64,000 bases of DNA from assembly GCF_901709675.1 (NCBI RefSeq), contig NC_051091.1, positions 4,126,967 to 4,190,966 of the forward strand, read 5' to 3'. Below are positions 50,430 through 62,300 of the stretch, in pieces. The notes under the pieces were generated by a model. The model was not told where the DNA came from, ran no database searches, and saw nothing but the letters and a program-made list of their open reading frames with translations. The translations under genes were made by a program, and so were the position numbers. Each line of letters opens with the position of its first letter. Within the stretch, counting starts at the first letter, position 1. This DNA comes from Syngnathus acus. Its lineage: Eukaryota; Chordata; Actinopteri; Syngnathiformes; Syngnathidae.

Positions 50430-51760
50430 CGGGAGAGAGACGCGCCGCCACCCGCCAACAACTCAACGACAAGTCAGAGACTATTCGACTATTTCAAATT
50501 CGAAATCATGTTCAATAGCACTTTTTGACGAGGTATTTAAGTGAGTGAGAGTCTCCTTTGCGCGGTCACGCCCACTTGCCTCGGCATTTCATCTCCGCCC
50601 TTAACACAAAGTGCGTGCACTCACGGGGACACATTTCAATGACAGTGCGTGACTGCAGCTACGATTAGATAAGGAGAATGAATTTTTGCCTGACTCTGGT
50701 GGCGTAATAAGTTCGGCCATGCCACATTTAATTGCAGAAGTTTTCTTAGATCAGTAGGCATTTACTAGACTCCCCACCATTCCGTTACAATTTCAGAAAC
50801 TATCAATATTGTAACGGTTACAGTATTGATCATTTCTGAAATTGTAACGCCCAATACAATACGCGATCGTGATCTACTGGTCGATCACGAAGGATCGATT
50901 GCATGACTTTATAAAGTAGGAGATGAATAGCAGGCTATCATCCATCTGCACTATATGGCGTTTGTCTTTTGATTGACATACAAGGCAGCCAATCTGATGT
51001 CTGGACTTTTGGCACCCTACGCATGCGCGTTAAACTCCGCTAACCTGGTCACCTTACTGCGTCTTTGGCCTCCAATTTATTTATTTTCACTATGTGATAT
51101 TCTAAGTGTGTTTGCCTCATCTGTCAGTGTGCTTTGGTGAATGCTTAGGTGGATTACAAGTGCATCAAAAATTGAAACGCTGTTTCACCTAAATTCATCT
51201 GTTGTGGCGAATGAAATTTTAACGCTACCAGATGACATTGAGCAGAAGTCCAGGGCTCATGGACAGTTATCCTGAAAAGGAAATAAAGAATACACAATAT
51301 TAAATAGTAATAATAACTTAAATAATGATAATATAAAGGAAATACATTTATGTTTTGCATTTTTTATTGTAGGCAGATCATTTTGACTTGATCATCTGCT
51401 CAACTAAAAGTGATATTTTGAATTACGCAACATTTAGCTATCGCAATTTGAAAATGAAGACATTACGCAACTTCTGGAAACTTAGCATGAAAAGACACAA
51501 CTATTTTTTGCCACTAATTGATATTTTGAGTGACATGTTTGTCCTCACTCTGCTCATGTGACACGTCCCTCCCTGTGACACAGCTGGCATGCAAGACATT
51601 ATCTTGACTGAACATCAACTTTACGTAATAGGCTTGGCGCTCCTCGGCGCACATGCACAAAAGAAAGGGACCAAAAAAAACCTGCTTTTAGGTGTACTTT
51701 CCCTCAACTTTCAAATGCATAGACGTTTTTCTAACATGTGACTAGTCGTCTTCAAAATGC
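50430..51760. other. spacer with a long palindrome
   Basis: Upstream flank of the cyld-like gene. Apart from the palindrome at 50783-50849 and a following GATCGTGATC...GGTCGATCACGA stretch that recalls hAT element ends, I see no gene. Confidence 0.5.
50783..50849. repeat. near-perfect 66-bp palindrome
   Basis: Arms 50783-50815 and 50816-50849 are reverse complements with 3 mismatches in 33 and essentially no spacer (CGTTACAATTTCAGAAA ... TTTCTGAAATTGTAACG). It may be a solo inverted end of a DNA transposon or a foldback element. Confidence 0.9.
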
Positions 51761-51772
51761 ACAGCATATATA

Positions 51773-52662
51773 TCACAAGTTTAGTGTATTGACATTTTTA
51801 TTTGAAGTTGATGGTCTAGAGAACCTGAGATTTGTTTCGAAAGGAATTGTCCATTTCTTAATCACATTGTTGTTCCTCACCACTCCAAAGACAATCATTT
51901 TCTGCCTTTCGTCTCTGTGGCCAGTTGTATTCGCAAGCTCCATCCTCTCTTCTGGAAACGGGGCTGCAGATCGGTTCAATTGGACAAGAATTAAATGCAT
52001 GAGGCAAATCTCAACAGTTAGCATTTGTTAAATCGGCTTTGAACACTTACACCGTGCATTGGGTTCCATCAGTAAGATGTCATTTTCATAAACTAGGGAA
52101 CGTAGTAACATCTAAAGTAAATGTTTTGCATTACGAGGAGCATTTACCTATTAAATTAGCAAACGTTCAACTGCATTGTTATTGCTACCTGGGTAATGGA
52201 AGTCAAACTGTGTCCGCCTGATATAACCAGTACCATATAGGTCCCAAATATATGCTAGGTTGGTCCCACTATTGTGGTTATCACAGGTTTTTTAAAATAT
52301 AGGATTCAGTTTCACTATTGAGATAAGAAAACCAGACGCCAGCAGTCACCCCGATGGCGCAGGTGACGGAAGCAATGTGCCAATGTACAAGTGTTTTGTC
52401 ACTGAAGCTTATCTTTCCTTTGTTATAGTTGATATCATCGTCACAGACCTGAGGCCAACCAGAGGCCACTTGCTGCAATGGTATGTTCTTGGAGGCTTGG
52501 CAAATCGCAAGATCAGCACAATACCTCCAGGTCCACATGCTCTTCATTTGAATCACAGTGAAACTCACCTGGCTTGGAACTATCAGTCAATTGAGACGCA
52601 TCAAATCTCTGGTAATTAATTTTAGATTCACTGTTAAGTTCTGCATCAGGTGAGACTTCCAT
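51773..52662 (-). CDS. candidate short two-exon gene, unrecognised
   Basis: Exon 1 (52662-52569) starts at an ATG in a good context (GACCATGG), is open for 31 codons (MEVSPDAELNSES...) and ends in a strong donor, CCAG/GTGAGT. Two in-phase continuations exist. Exon 51963-51773 (acceptor GATCTGCAG) gives 94 aa with a charged segment, HRDERQKMIVFGVVRNNN. Alternatively, an exon starting at about 52468 (acceptor GCAGCAAG) would add a hydrophobic, possibly tail-anchoring segment, IASVTCAIGVTAGVWFSYL, and stop near 52285. I cannot name a family. Both ends could be chance, as the + strand is also open here. Confidence 0.3.
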
Positions 52663-52841
52663 GGTCACCAACATCTATCTGTCAAACTCTAACTTCATTG
52701 TAGGTGCAGCTGTGCAGGTGTTGTCTTGCTCCTGCCTATATTTGAACTACACTTTGTAGAAAAACACGGCTGCTATCGTTGCCTTCCAACCAATGAGGTA
52801 ATAATTAAAGAAACATAGACGGGTAATGCACTGTGTTGTAT

Positions 52842-52847
52842 TTTATT
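52842..52847 (-). other. polyadenylation signal of the tp53inp-like gene
   Basis: AATAAA on the - strand about 160 bases after the stop at 53006. Confidence 0.55.
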
Positions 52848-53005
52848 GCTGTGCTTAGTCAAATACATGCAAGTAAAAAAATAGTATAACATATCAAACC
52901 TTTTACAGCTACAATTTGGATGGATATTTGCATCCATGAAAATAGTGCATGCAGCTGTAGCAGTATCAGCTCTGTGAATGCGTTACTAGTTGCCCTTGCA
53001 GCATT

Positions 53006-53999
53006 TTAGTGACTGTGGTTGCGATGTGATGGTTGTTGAAGTGGGAAGGAATGATGCTGGAACCCATGCCGAACACGATTGTGTCGCTGCATAGTGTTTC
53101 GGGACATGGGGTGGTGGGATGTGCTGGATTTTTGCATACAGGCTGACTTTGTGACCTTGTGCAAGACTTTAGGAGGAGAAAGTAATGCTGAGATAGCCAT
53201 TTTCTTGCTTTCAATTGTGGACTGGTCACTGGCTGGAGCTGTTAAACTGAAAGAAAAAAAAAAACATATAAACTATCATTCAATGTACAAGTCCTCATTC
53301 AACAGGCTTCAAAATAAGGTTTAACATGAAGATGGACTAGTTCTATAATTACTCTTAAGTAAAGTTTAAATTTTTAATTTGACAAAATTTGATTCTTGAT
53401 ATTCAAAGACAACATGCAGCCTGTATACATTAAATTATTTACAGTAGTTTACCTTGTTTCTAGTTTGGGAATAGTTGTTGCAATGGGAGCAGAGTCTGAT
53501 AATATAGCGGAGGCCTCCATAGTCGGGATATCAGCAGAACTGCCTTCTGTGGAGACAATTGAGGGTTTATGTCGCTGAACAATATCTTCATAAAGTAGAA
53601 TCAGCAAGTGATTTTTTTAATGAAATATATATTCAATGTTATTGCTTAGTCAACAAGACATTTTATTTATTTATTTCCTAAAATGTATTGCAAATATGTA
53701 ATTCTTTTGGCTTAAACACACAAACCACAATAGTGGGGAATTCCCTTGGTCATTACATTATTTTATTGTTGCCGTTGTTTTTTTCTACTTTTTTCTACTT
53801 GTATAAATTGCACAGTTCCTTGCGGGTTCAACCAAACTGTACAGTGGATGCACAACCAACCTTGACGACTAACTACAAGCCATTCCTCTTCCAGCACTTC
53901 TTCGGACTTGACTTCCTCAGGGGCGTCCTTGACTTCCTCAGGGGCGTCCTTCTCTGAGTTCTCTCCCCCAAAAAGCAAACGAGCGAGTTTTCTCAGCAT
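53006..53999 (-). CDS. divergent TP53INP family protein (third type)
   Basis: Exons 53999-53861, 53546-53453 and 53246-53006 join in phase to 157 aa. TP53INP1 and TP53INP2/DOR shuttle between nucleus and autophagosomes, binding LC3/GABARAP through an N-terminal LIR. Here the start MLRKLARLLFGG resembles MFQRLxxLF, and an acidic stretch leads to EEEWLVVS, a good LIR with Trp40 and Val43. The C-terminus has SRNTMQRHNRVRHG, then a Gln/His/Pro-rich end QQPSHRNHSH, aligning with the LxRxxxxRQNxxR ... YQPCxRQxNY end of TP53INP1/2. The middle motifs (ESWFVTPPxCF and LLIEHPSMSVY) are absent, so it is shorter than TP53INP2 (220 aa). A perfect 21-bp duplication (D-A-P-E-E-V-K, 53907-53948) lies in exon 1. 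A 5' non-coding exon likely ends at about 54442 (ACCAAG/GTAAGA). Family assignment rests on the ends only. Confidence 0.65.
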
Positions 54000-54552
54000 T
54001 ACTGCTTCTCTCTGATGTATTTGTCTTTAACCAAAGAGAATAATACAAATTATTAACATGCGTTCATGGTCGCATACCGATTAATTGATCCTCCTTTAGA
54101 GTTTGAAAGTTTGTCATATGACCAAAAAAATGTTTGGTCAGCTGACTAGGAAGGCCAATTCAAGATCGAGCGGTAAGTGTTTTGAATAATGATGCCCACC
54201 ATTGTTAATGTCGCTCGACAATTGTGCAAAATGGAGCTTTGAATACCGTACATATTTGAGACATATGAATTCTATCGTGACGTCAATCATTGCATAAATG
54301 AATATTTTGTCGGGTCGGATAAACTTCGATCAGGAATAACGAACAATAGGCATATTACTCGCTGTACATATTATAGCTACAAATCTCTGTACGAATATAG
54401 TTTTTGTTAGACAATATATCTACAGATAACAAGATTCTTACCTTGGTTGAAGTTTCTCGGTTCGACTCACTGTCATACAGTAAATAACGGAGTTTGGTTT
54501 CTGTTTTTATTGTTTTGTTTTGGGTTTTTTAAAATAACGTTCACGATTTATG

Positions 54553-54680
54553 TGACGTTTTCGATTGTTTTTCAAATACTCGACCAATGAGAAACCAGTG
54601 TTTAAGCCTATGACTCCGCCTATGACGAGAAACCACCAATCAGAGTTCGCAAATCCGCCCCGCACACTTGGATGGAGGCA
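54553..54680 (-). promoter_or_regulatory. probable promoter of the tp53inp-like gene
   Basis: CCAAT boxes at 54584 and 54636 (52 bp apart), a TGACG half-CRE (54553) and CCGCCCCGC (about 54655), some 110-220 bp upstream of the probable non-coding first exon. Confidence 0.45.
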
Positions 54681-54689
54681 CACAAAATA

Positions 54690-56560
54690 TGCAATAAGCA
54701 CCCGCCTGTCCATATGCCTCCACTCTAGCTTCGGACCCACACAGTGACTGAAGAAAAAAATGTATACAATTTATTTAAACGTATGTGACTCAGTCATTAG
54801 CCTTTTTTCAGACACTTATTGGGAGGCAGTCGTGTAAACTAAACTTCCACTCTGCAGGCACGCTAACAAAAACACCTCTTTATAAAACCATTACTGCAGC
54901 ATATGTGCAATGAAGAAATATGCATGATTCAATGTAATACAGTTGGTTTTCACTGACTATGATTGAAACTTTATTCCTAAAATCTTTATGAAAACAATAG
55001 TTTCGCGCAACAGAATAAACTCATCAGAGGATTTCAGCATTTACATTGATTGATTACTAATTCATTCATCACCCGAACCGCCTATCCTCGCGGGCGTGCT
55101 GGAACCTATATCAGCAGTTACGTCATATAATTATGGGGAATTCCGAGTGTTACAGTTGACATAAAGCAACAAAATCACGTTTGTCCGTTAGGGGGCGCTT
55201 TTGCGCTATGAAAAATAATTCTATTTGGGTCACCCCCCCCTCCCCCCTTTGACATGTGCTTCACATGAGGGTCAAGTGGTTTCTTTGTTTACAGTTATAA
55301 AGTGAGACAAATTTGATCATATCGAGTAAACTACCGCTCTGCTACATTAGTAGTCGTGGCAAGAATTTCACAAAAACAGTTTCATGCCCGAAGCGTGCTT
55401 CAAATGACGCTGATAGGAGTATGCATGAATAGGAAATGAAGACCCGCATGAAAGAATCAATAGTGGAATCAACTTTGTTCATTGTTCATGAACACTCTTA
55501 CCACCCGAACTGTTACATGGTATTTTAACTACGTCCAATAAAAATTCTGTATTTTAACTACGCCCAATAAAAAATCGACTTTTTCAATAATGGGCAATTT
55601 TGACTCACTGGCAGCATGAAATTAGTTTAACAATCTGTTTATTATTTTGGTTGTAGCTTGAATTGGTGACGTACTGCACTGCATCATCCTATGGGACTTT
55701 TTATGTTCTGCCCCATATATAGTTAAGTAAACATTGGAAACAATTTTGATGTGATGCAGTGGTGTGTTGCTGCAAACTGCAGTCGTAATCATTTTGAAAT
55801 TGAGCATTGTTATTATGTAAATGCAAGTTTTGTGATGCAGCTGTTTTATTGGAGCTCTCAAAACTGTGCAAGTGTTTTTTGTTTCTTTGTTTTGTCCGTC
55901 TTCAAGGCTTTTTAAGTAGTTCAGCTAATGTGATCTGGTGACTGTGTGCGACAGCATATGATTTGGACCGTTTTCATTCTAATTAAACCCTTGAATGAGT
56001 CTTCTGTTCCTTGTTAAAGTCACCATTACTGCTCCCTTATGCAGCGTTTCCATATGATTTGAAGCTGTTGCCATTGTTCGCTCGGTGAACCACTTCCTTA
56101 AACACCATCAGAAATATTTACCCTCATTAACGAAAAAAATAATTGCAATATTTACGCCATCAAATTGAATTATGTGAAGCAGGAATTGAAATGAATCTTA
56201 GCTCCTTCATCTGCCAACCTTGTGAGCTCCGTGTTTGGTTTGCAGAAAGGGGTCATGAAGCCCCTTTCCTGCACAGAACAGCAGGAGGAGCCGAGGAGGA
56301 GGATAGAGGGAGCTGGTGGTGCTGGCGGTGGTGGGGAGGGCCCTCCGGGCGAGCACACCCCTACCGCCTGTGTCAGTATTTCAGAACACAGGCCAGCATT
56401 TAGTCATTCCACATGAAAGCTGCAGGCACGCTGGTCTGCTCAAACCTTTGGACTACTGGAACATACATATTTTCTTTCTTTTTTTGTATGTTCCCACTTG
56501 GCAGAGGACAATTTAGTTAACACTGTTGGTTCCAGACTGTGCGTCCCACCCGTCGCTGGA
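54690..56560. other. spacer upstream of snai1
   Basis: AT-rich, with a fragment of the common fish retrotransposon (CCGCCTATCCTCGCGGGCGTGCTGGAACC at about 55078) and a G-rich purine stretch (56280-56345). No gene seen. The last few hundred bases probably hold the snai1 promoter; no TATA box was convincing. Confidence 0.5.
55068..55135. repeat. retrotransposon fragment
   Basis: ACCCGAACCGCCTATCCTCGCGGGCGTGCTGGAACCTATATCAGC matches the start of the fish repeat whose tail occurs at 7.3 and 20.5 kb. Confidence 0.4.
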
Positions 56561-56597
56561 TACTTTTACGCACAGTTGTTGAACACGCCAAAGGACA

Positions 56598-58299
56598 ATG
56601 CCTCGCTCTTTCTTGGTTAAAAAGTACTTCGCCAAACAAAAGCCAAACTACAGTGAACTGGAATGTCAGAATGGTGAGTGATGAAACTTTCTATTTTAGT
56701 AGTTGCGTTCCGAAAACCTCCCTTACGTAATTGCGCACGTTAGTGAGAAAGCTCCCTTCTTCCAGTGTAGATGCTAGAACTGTATGTGCATAGTGGTGGT
56801 GTGTGGGGGGGTATCTCCCCCCCCCCCCCATTCCATTTTGCTGTGGCTTGACTCCACATCCTGTAACGTCTCGATAAAGTTGCGGCCCGTGCAACCCCCC
56901 CTTAGTGGCCGCAGACAGAGCGCCATTCATGTTACAAGCGCTTGTGAATACGTGGGAGGAAACGGCGCATGAAACCCTGCAATGGGGGCAACTTATCGCC
57001 CCCCCCCCCCCCCAACCTAAAATGGGCATCAAACGAAAAGATAAAGGGATGAAAGCAGACATGCAGCCAATGTGTTTGACCTGTTCTTATGTTAAATCTC
57101 AATTTATTTGTAGCCTGTTGGTGTCACTGTAGTCTGAACTCTGCCTCCATCTCTGTCTCAGATACGTCACTGGACAAATATCCTCTCGCTGAGCTCTCAT
57201 CCACAGCCACCTGCTTGACAGCAGGTTTGGTGTGGGACCTCAGCGTCCTGCCTGCTCTCTACCTGCCCACCTCCCAAACAGATCCCTCGACCATCCCGGG
57301 TCCTTTGGACCTCAGCTCCCCGTGCAGCCTCAGCAGCAGTGCCAGCAGTAGCGGCGAGGAGGATGAAGGGCGTACATCAGACCCCCCCAGCCCAGAACCC
57401 GTGCACACGTACGCTCCCCGTCAGCGGATGAAATGTACCGGCGTCATAGCCCATGTCAGCCCTCCGGAGGAAGAGGACAGGGAGCCTCCTGTAAGCGCAA
57501 GCAGGCCTGCCTTCCTCTGCAAACACTGCCCGAAAGAGTACACCAGCCTCGGGGCTCTGAAGATGCACATCCGCTCACACACCCTGCCCTGCGTGTGTAC
57601 CACATGTGGAAAGGCTTTCTCCAGGCCGTGGCTGCTGCGCGGCCACATCCGCACACACACAGGTGAGATCCATGTCTGCATGCATTGATAGAAAAGATCA
57701 AAGTCTAAATTTGAAGGCGGCGAGTCAGTCCCGTGTCGTTTGTGCTGATCGACAGATTCAATCACACGGGGGAAGCTTTCGTCTCATTGATCACACATTG
57801 TGTTTAATGTGCCGACAACAATGGGCGCCTTGCTAATTGTCTTATCGTTGTTCATGGGGAAGACGACGCCGTGAAGACAAAAGGGTTTTATCAAGTGGCC
57901 TTATCACTGAGCACTTGCTGCAACTTGTTAGCATGCTAATCTCGTTTGGCTGTGATTTAATCATGCTAATTCACTCAGGCTTGGACCGCATCAGTGCTTT
58001 GTTATCTACACAAGGCGTGTGTTTGTGAATTTGCGAATTCAAAGACCCTCCGCATCACCTGACAAAGGCCGTGCGAATCAATGTTGACACGTCTCGGTGT
58101 TCTTCCTTACGCAGGCGAGCGTCCGTTCTCCTGCCCCCACTGCAACCGAGCGTTCGCCGACCGCTCCAATTTGCGAGCTCATCTGCAGACCCACGCCGAG
58201 GTGAAGAAGTACCAGTGCAGCGTCTGCTCTCGCACCTTCAGCCGCATGTCATTGCTGCAGAAACACAGCTCCTCCGGGTGTTGCTCCGCTGCTGTGTGA
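56598..58299 (+). CDS. snai1a: Snail1 zinc-finger repressor, three exons
   Basis: Exons 56598-56673, 57162-57662 and 58115-58299 give 253 aa in phase. Snail1 represses E-cadherin and other epithelial genes through E-boxes and drives mesoderm and neural-crest EMT. The N-terminal SNAG motif MPRSFLVKK recruits LSD1/HDAC corepressors. A Ser-rich acidic region contains [13 protein letters not shown], resembling the GSK3/beta-TrCP phosphodegron of SNAI1. Four fingers follow: CKHC ([15 protein letters not shown] spacing), CTTC ([17 protein letters not shown]), CPHC ([17 protein letters not shown]) and CSVC, the last ending in H...C as usual for Snail1. Four rather than five fingers separates it from SNAI2/3. 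Intron positions are those of the snail family. The a/b suffix is inferred from the company of the mafb duplicate and is unproven. AATAAA lies at 59325. Confidence 0.95.
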
Positions 58300-59324
58300 C
58301 AAAGCTCAGGATGGCGGAGGACCGAGGACTGGTGACAACCACTCGGTCCGCGATGCCAATGAAATTCCAGCCTTAAGAAAAACGGAGGGAATCAGACCTC
58401 ATTGCGGATCTGAATTTTACAAGCCTCTTAGCCCTGCAGATTTTTTTCCATTCTATTTTGAAGTCAAGGCTGTCGGACCAAATCCGAAGCGAGCTGATCT
58501 TCCCTCGATATCAGCCCCTTTGCTGCCATTACGTGCCTTTCCCAAGACCAAATATGTACTGAACTCAAGAGGTGTTCGCTCTTGTCTCCGTCCCGGTGCC
58601 GGACAGCTCAGGATTGACAACCCAGACGCAGCTGCTGAGAGGTAGGATCTGCGTGGGTGCTATAAACCTCTCAGTGTGCCTCCAACACACGCAGAAACAG
58701 AAAAGCCATCGTGCACACACAGCTGTCCCCGGTACTGCGGCGTAGATAGACAAAGTGCTAACAGGTGCTTCGGGAGTGACCTTCGCCGGCGGATAGCGAG
58801 TCGCTTTCAAAAAGATGTCGCATGTTGCCACAAAGGACAGACGCTCATCTTAAGCTTTTATTTTGACCACAGCCCACCTTCCCTTTAACTGATGAGTTCC
58901 CACGATAGGAACTTGACAAGCCGTGCACTCAATGTTACCACAGTGTTAATAATACCAGTCAAAGCCATACGTGAAATGAATTTGTGCCGAGAGATTTCTT
59001 TTCTTTATCTTTGTCTTATTTACCTCATTAGCGTTTGTGGCTTTAAATGATGTTTGCAGTATTCAAATTGTTGATAACCAAATAGTTTCAAAGCGAAAAG
59101 GCTGGGACCAAACATATTTGGAAAAAAAAAAAAAAAAGTTTACACCATGGTTGCCTAATATGTGATGAGAACCCTGTAAATGGACAGTACAAAGATGAAT
59201 TTGTAAACTTGTATGGCAATGTTTTATAGTGCAATGTCCAGATGATGTGTTATTTCAATTTTGTACCCTTGCTTGTGTGTTCCGTATTTTGTGTATGCCC
59301 AAAAAATTATTCTGATTTTCATTC

Positions 59325-59330
59325 AATAAA
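59325..59330 (+). other. polyadenylation signal of snai1
   Basis: AATAAA about 1.0 kb after the snai1 stop codon; 58300-59350 is read as 3' UTR. Confidence 0.6.
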
Positions 59331-59359
59331 GTAATTTATGTTTATTAAAAAAAAGCTGT

Positions 59360-62300
59360 TTCTGGGTTGAGAAGGTCAGCAAAGGCAACGTGTACGTGCT
59401 ACACCTGCCGTGATGCGGGAAATGAAAACGTTATGGTTCAACAAGGTCTGTGTAATCATTAACTGGCACTTCAGCATCTCGATATTGGACGTGTGGATGG
59501 AGTGAAGTGACCATTGTGCAAAAGCAATTTTGCAGATGTGCAGGTGAACACGCGGCATGACGGACCAACGGACGGGGGATGGAATGCACCTGTTGTCAGT
59601 TTCCACCTGCCGTCAACTTCCCGCTGTTGTCGCTGTGCAAACACAGCGACGTGCACACCCTGACCCAACGCCTGAATAAAAAAACTTTTTTTTATGGTGT
59701 AGTTTGTATTTAGTCTTCTGTGTCGATAAATAAAAGGATTATAATCTGGAGTTACCAAGTATAATGCAATTCTACAAGACTGTATAACCAGTATTATCCC
59801 ATTATCACTCCTCTGATAGTGTCAATCAAATTGGGCATTATTATCTTCGTAAAGGCATTTTTGGGTGTAACTCTTGCATTGTAGATTGTGCAGATGCACC
59901 AAATGTGTCAAGTAACTTTGGAAGAAGACCTTAGAAGAAATCGCCATATGTTTTTAGTCACTCCGAGAAGCGAGCATGAATTTGAATGTGCACAACTTGA
60001 TTTGAATTCCACAAGTGTGTCATGGTTGCAGCATGTGTGATGCGTTTTCCTCTTTTGTCATCAGGGATTGTCGAACGTGTCGTCCTTCTGACCTAGACAG
60101 TGAGTCATTGGGTTCTCACCTTCCCATGGCTCCGCTTGCTCTCCGTCAGATTAGTCAGGCAGTCGGGCTGCGTGGGCTCCGGCCCGGCCGAGCCGAGCCA
60201 GCCCAGAGTGAGGTAAACTGTTCCACGGCAGTTTCTTATTTCATCCTGACTCAGGGAAATATGTGTGCAGCCCCCAGGCAGTATGAGTTCCATTGTATAA
60301 CTTCAGACTGGTTCTTTTTAAAGCGAATGATAGCAATTGTCAAACATCTGTAACGGGTCCGACCGCTGGATTTGAAGTCAATGATAGCGGTCCCCTTTGG
60401 CAATGATGATCTTGTGTCTCATCCGGGATGAGCCTATTAAACTCTCAGCTGTTGCAAGTTAGTTCAGGACTATTTTCAAAATGTCAGCTGGCAACATATC
60501 CCGAGGTTGGGATCTTGACTTGTTGTTTGACTCTTTTTTTTCTGCTGATGCCCATCTTTGCTTTTGGAAACACTTAGCGGCCATTTTTGAAACACTGAAA
60601 ACCTCGCACACAAATAACTCATGATGCAATCTCTTTTGTTAATTTTAAATCCTGGCACATCTTCTATTCCCACTCCTGCCACAAAGGCTGTTCATCTCGA
60701 CTTAGCCAAAGTAAAGCCTTAAACATTTGCTGCTTCATGTTGCTCTGCTTATTTCGGCCTTTTTATAGAGAAAAGAAAACACAACACGCTCCCCGTCTTG
60801 TTCCTTGAGGAGAGCAGAGGCCCTAAATGTGAAATCTGAGAGCGTTTTCCTGCTGTGTGCTCGACAGTGCCAGAACACTCACTGTAATTTACCAAAAGTG
60901 GCTGCTATTTATGCCATAAACCATGTGTTTAACATTCCTGAACCCCGTCATGTTTGTATATTCATCGCTCGCTCGCTCGCTCGCTCACTCTACAGCACTA
61001 TTTCTATTTATGTGTGTGTGTGTCCCTCTTCGCAGAAGGATCATCTCGCCCCCTCTGAGACAAGGCCGACAGGAAGTGCGAGTTTACGTTGGCCCACTCC
61101 CCCCCCCCCCCCAAAAAAAAAAGCAGCTCGGCCGATGTGCTGCAGGGATCAAGTGCTGTTTCTCCTGCAACGCGGCCACCCCCCCCCCCATCAGCTGTCC
61201 CACACGCCGCCACGGCTGCTCAAATGGCCAGCCAAGATTTTAGGGTGGAGTTTGGTGGTTCCAAACTAAAGTGTGTCCTTCATTGTTGGGACACGGAAGG
61301 AAAGGACGGTGCTGTCAGCATTTCATAAACAAGAAGCCTTCTGCACTCATGACACGCAAGACTTTGAGAAAGCTCTTCTTGGAAAAAAAAAAAGCCTCTG
61401 GTCACTTTGGCCTGCTCACATGGAGCGGATTGTAATATCCGTGCTATCTCTTCACACTTGTGATTATCACCTGAGCAACATTAGTCGTTTTATTGCCACG
61501 CTCCACTCGGAGACAGGAGGCTGATTGTGTTCTGTGGTCAGTGCCACCAAAAGTTGGACTGCTTTGCCGGTCAGTTGGAAATTGGGACACGGGAAAAAAA
61601 AACTTTAACAGCGTTGATAGGTTGGGAAACTACGGAAGCCTGGAACTGCCATTTAAGATTAGCACCTTCCTTAAAAATACCTCATTCGTTATTATTCAGT
61701 GTTTATAAAAAATATTCTATTCTCTTCCAGGAAATTCTCCCAAGGGGCTTCAATCTTATTAATGATTTTAAAGTTCCAAGTATTCATTTAAATGTCAAGC
61801 AGAACTAATTTCGCTCCTCTGAGCTGCAAATGGGGCCATGAAAAAAAAAATGGCTGCTTCCAGTAAAAAAAAAAAAAGAAAAAAGAAGAGGAGGCCCAAA
61901 AGCGATGGCAAGTGTGTTTAATGATGGACTTGATCAGGCTGTGAGGTTGCCGCAGGGCTGCATTGGAGAATCGGTTTGGTGGGTTTAAGGATGGGGGGGT
62001 TACGTATTAAAGAGTAATGAATCACACACTCAGTCACAGGGTCGTCGGCTATGAATGTGCTCTCTGTTGGTTTTCCTGGAGCCTGGAGTTTACTAACTGA
62101 TGACGCAGGCCGTACTTGATCAGAGACATGTGTTGCTGCAGAGTCGTTGCCAGCGAAAAGCGGAGCGTTGGAAAAGGAAAGGGGGGGGGGGGGACTGCAG
62201 GGATGCATGGCGTCTGGGCTCTTTGCTTTTCCTGTGTCCTTCGGGACATTGCCTCACATCGCCGTTGACGAGGAAGAGGAGAAACGAGGAAGGGAAGAAA

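Noticed and set aside
54507-54740. 77-aa - strand frame with a hydrophobic stretch
   Set aside because: It lies on CCAAT boxes and a GC box upstream of the tp53inp-like gene; read as promoter DNA.
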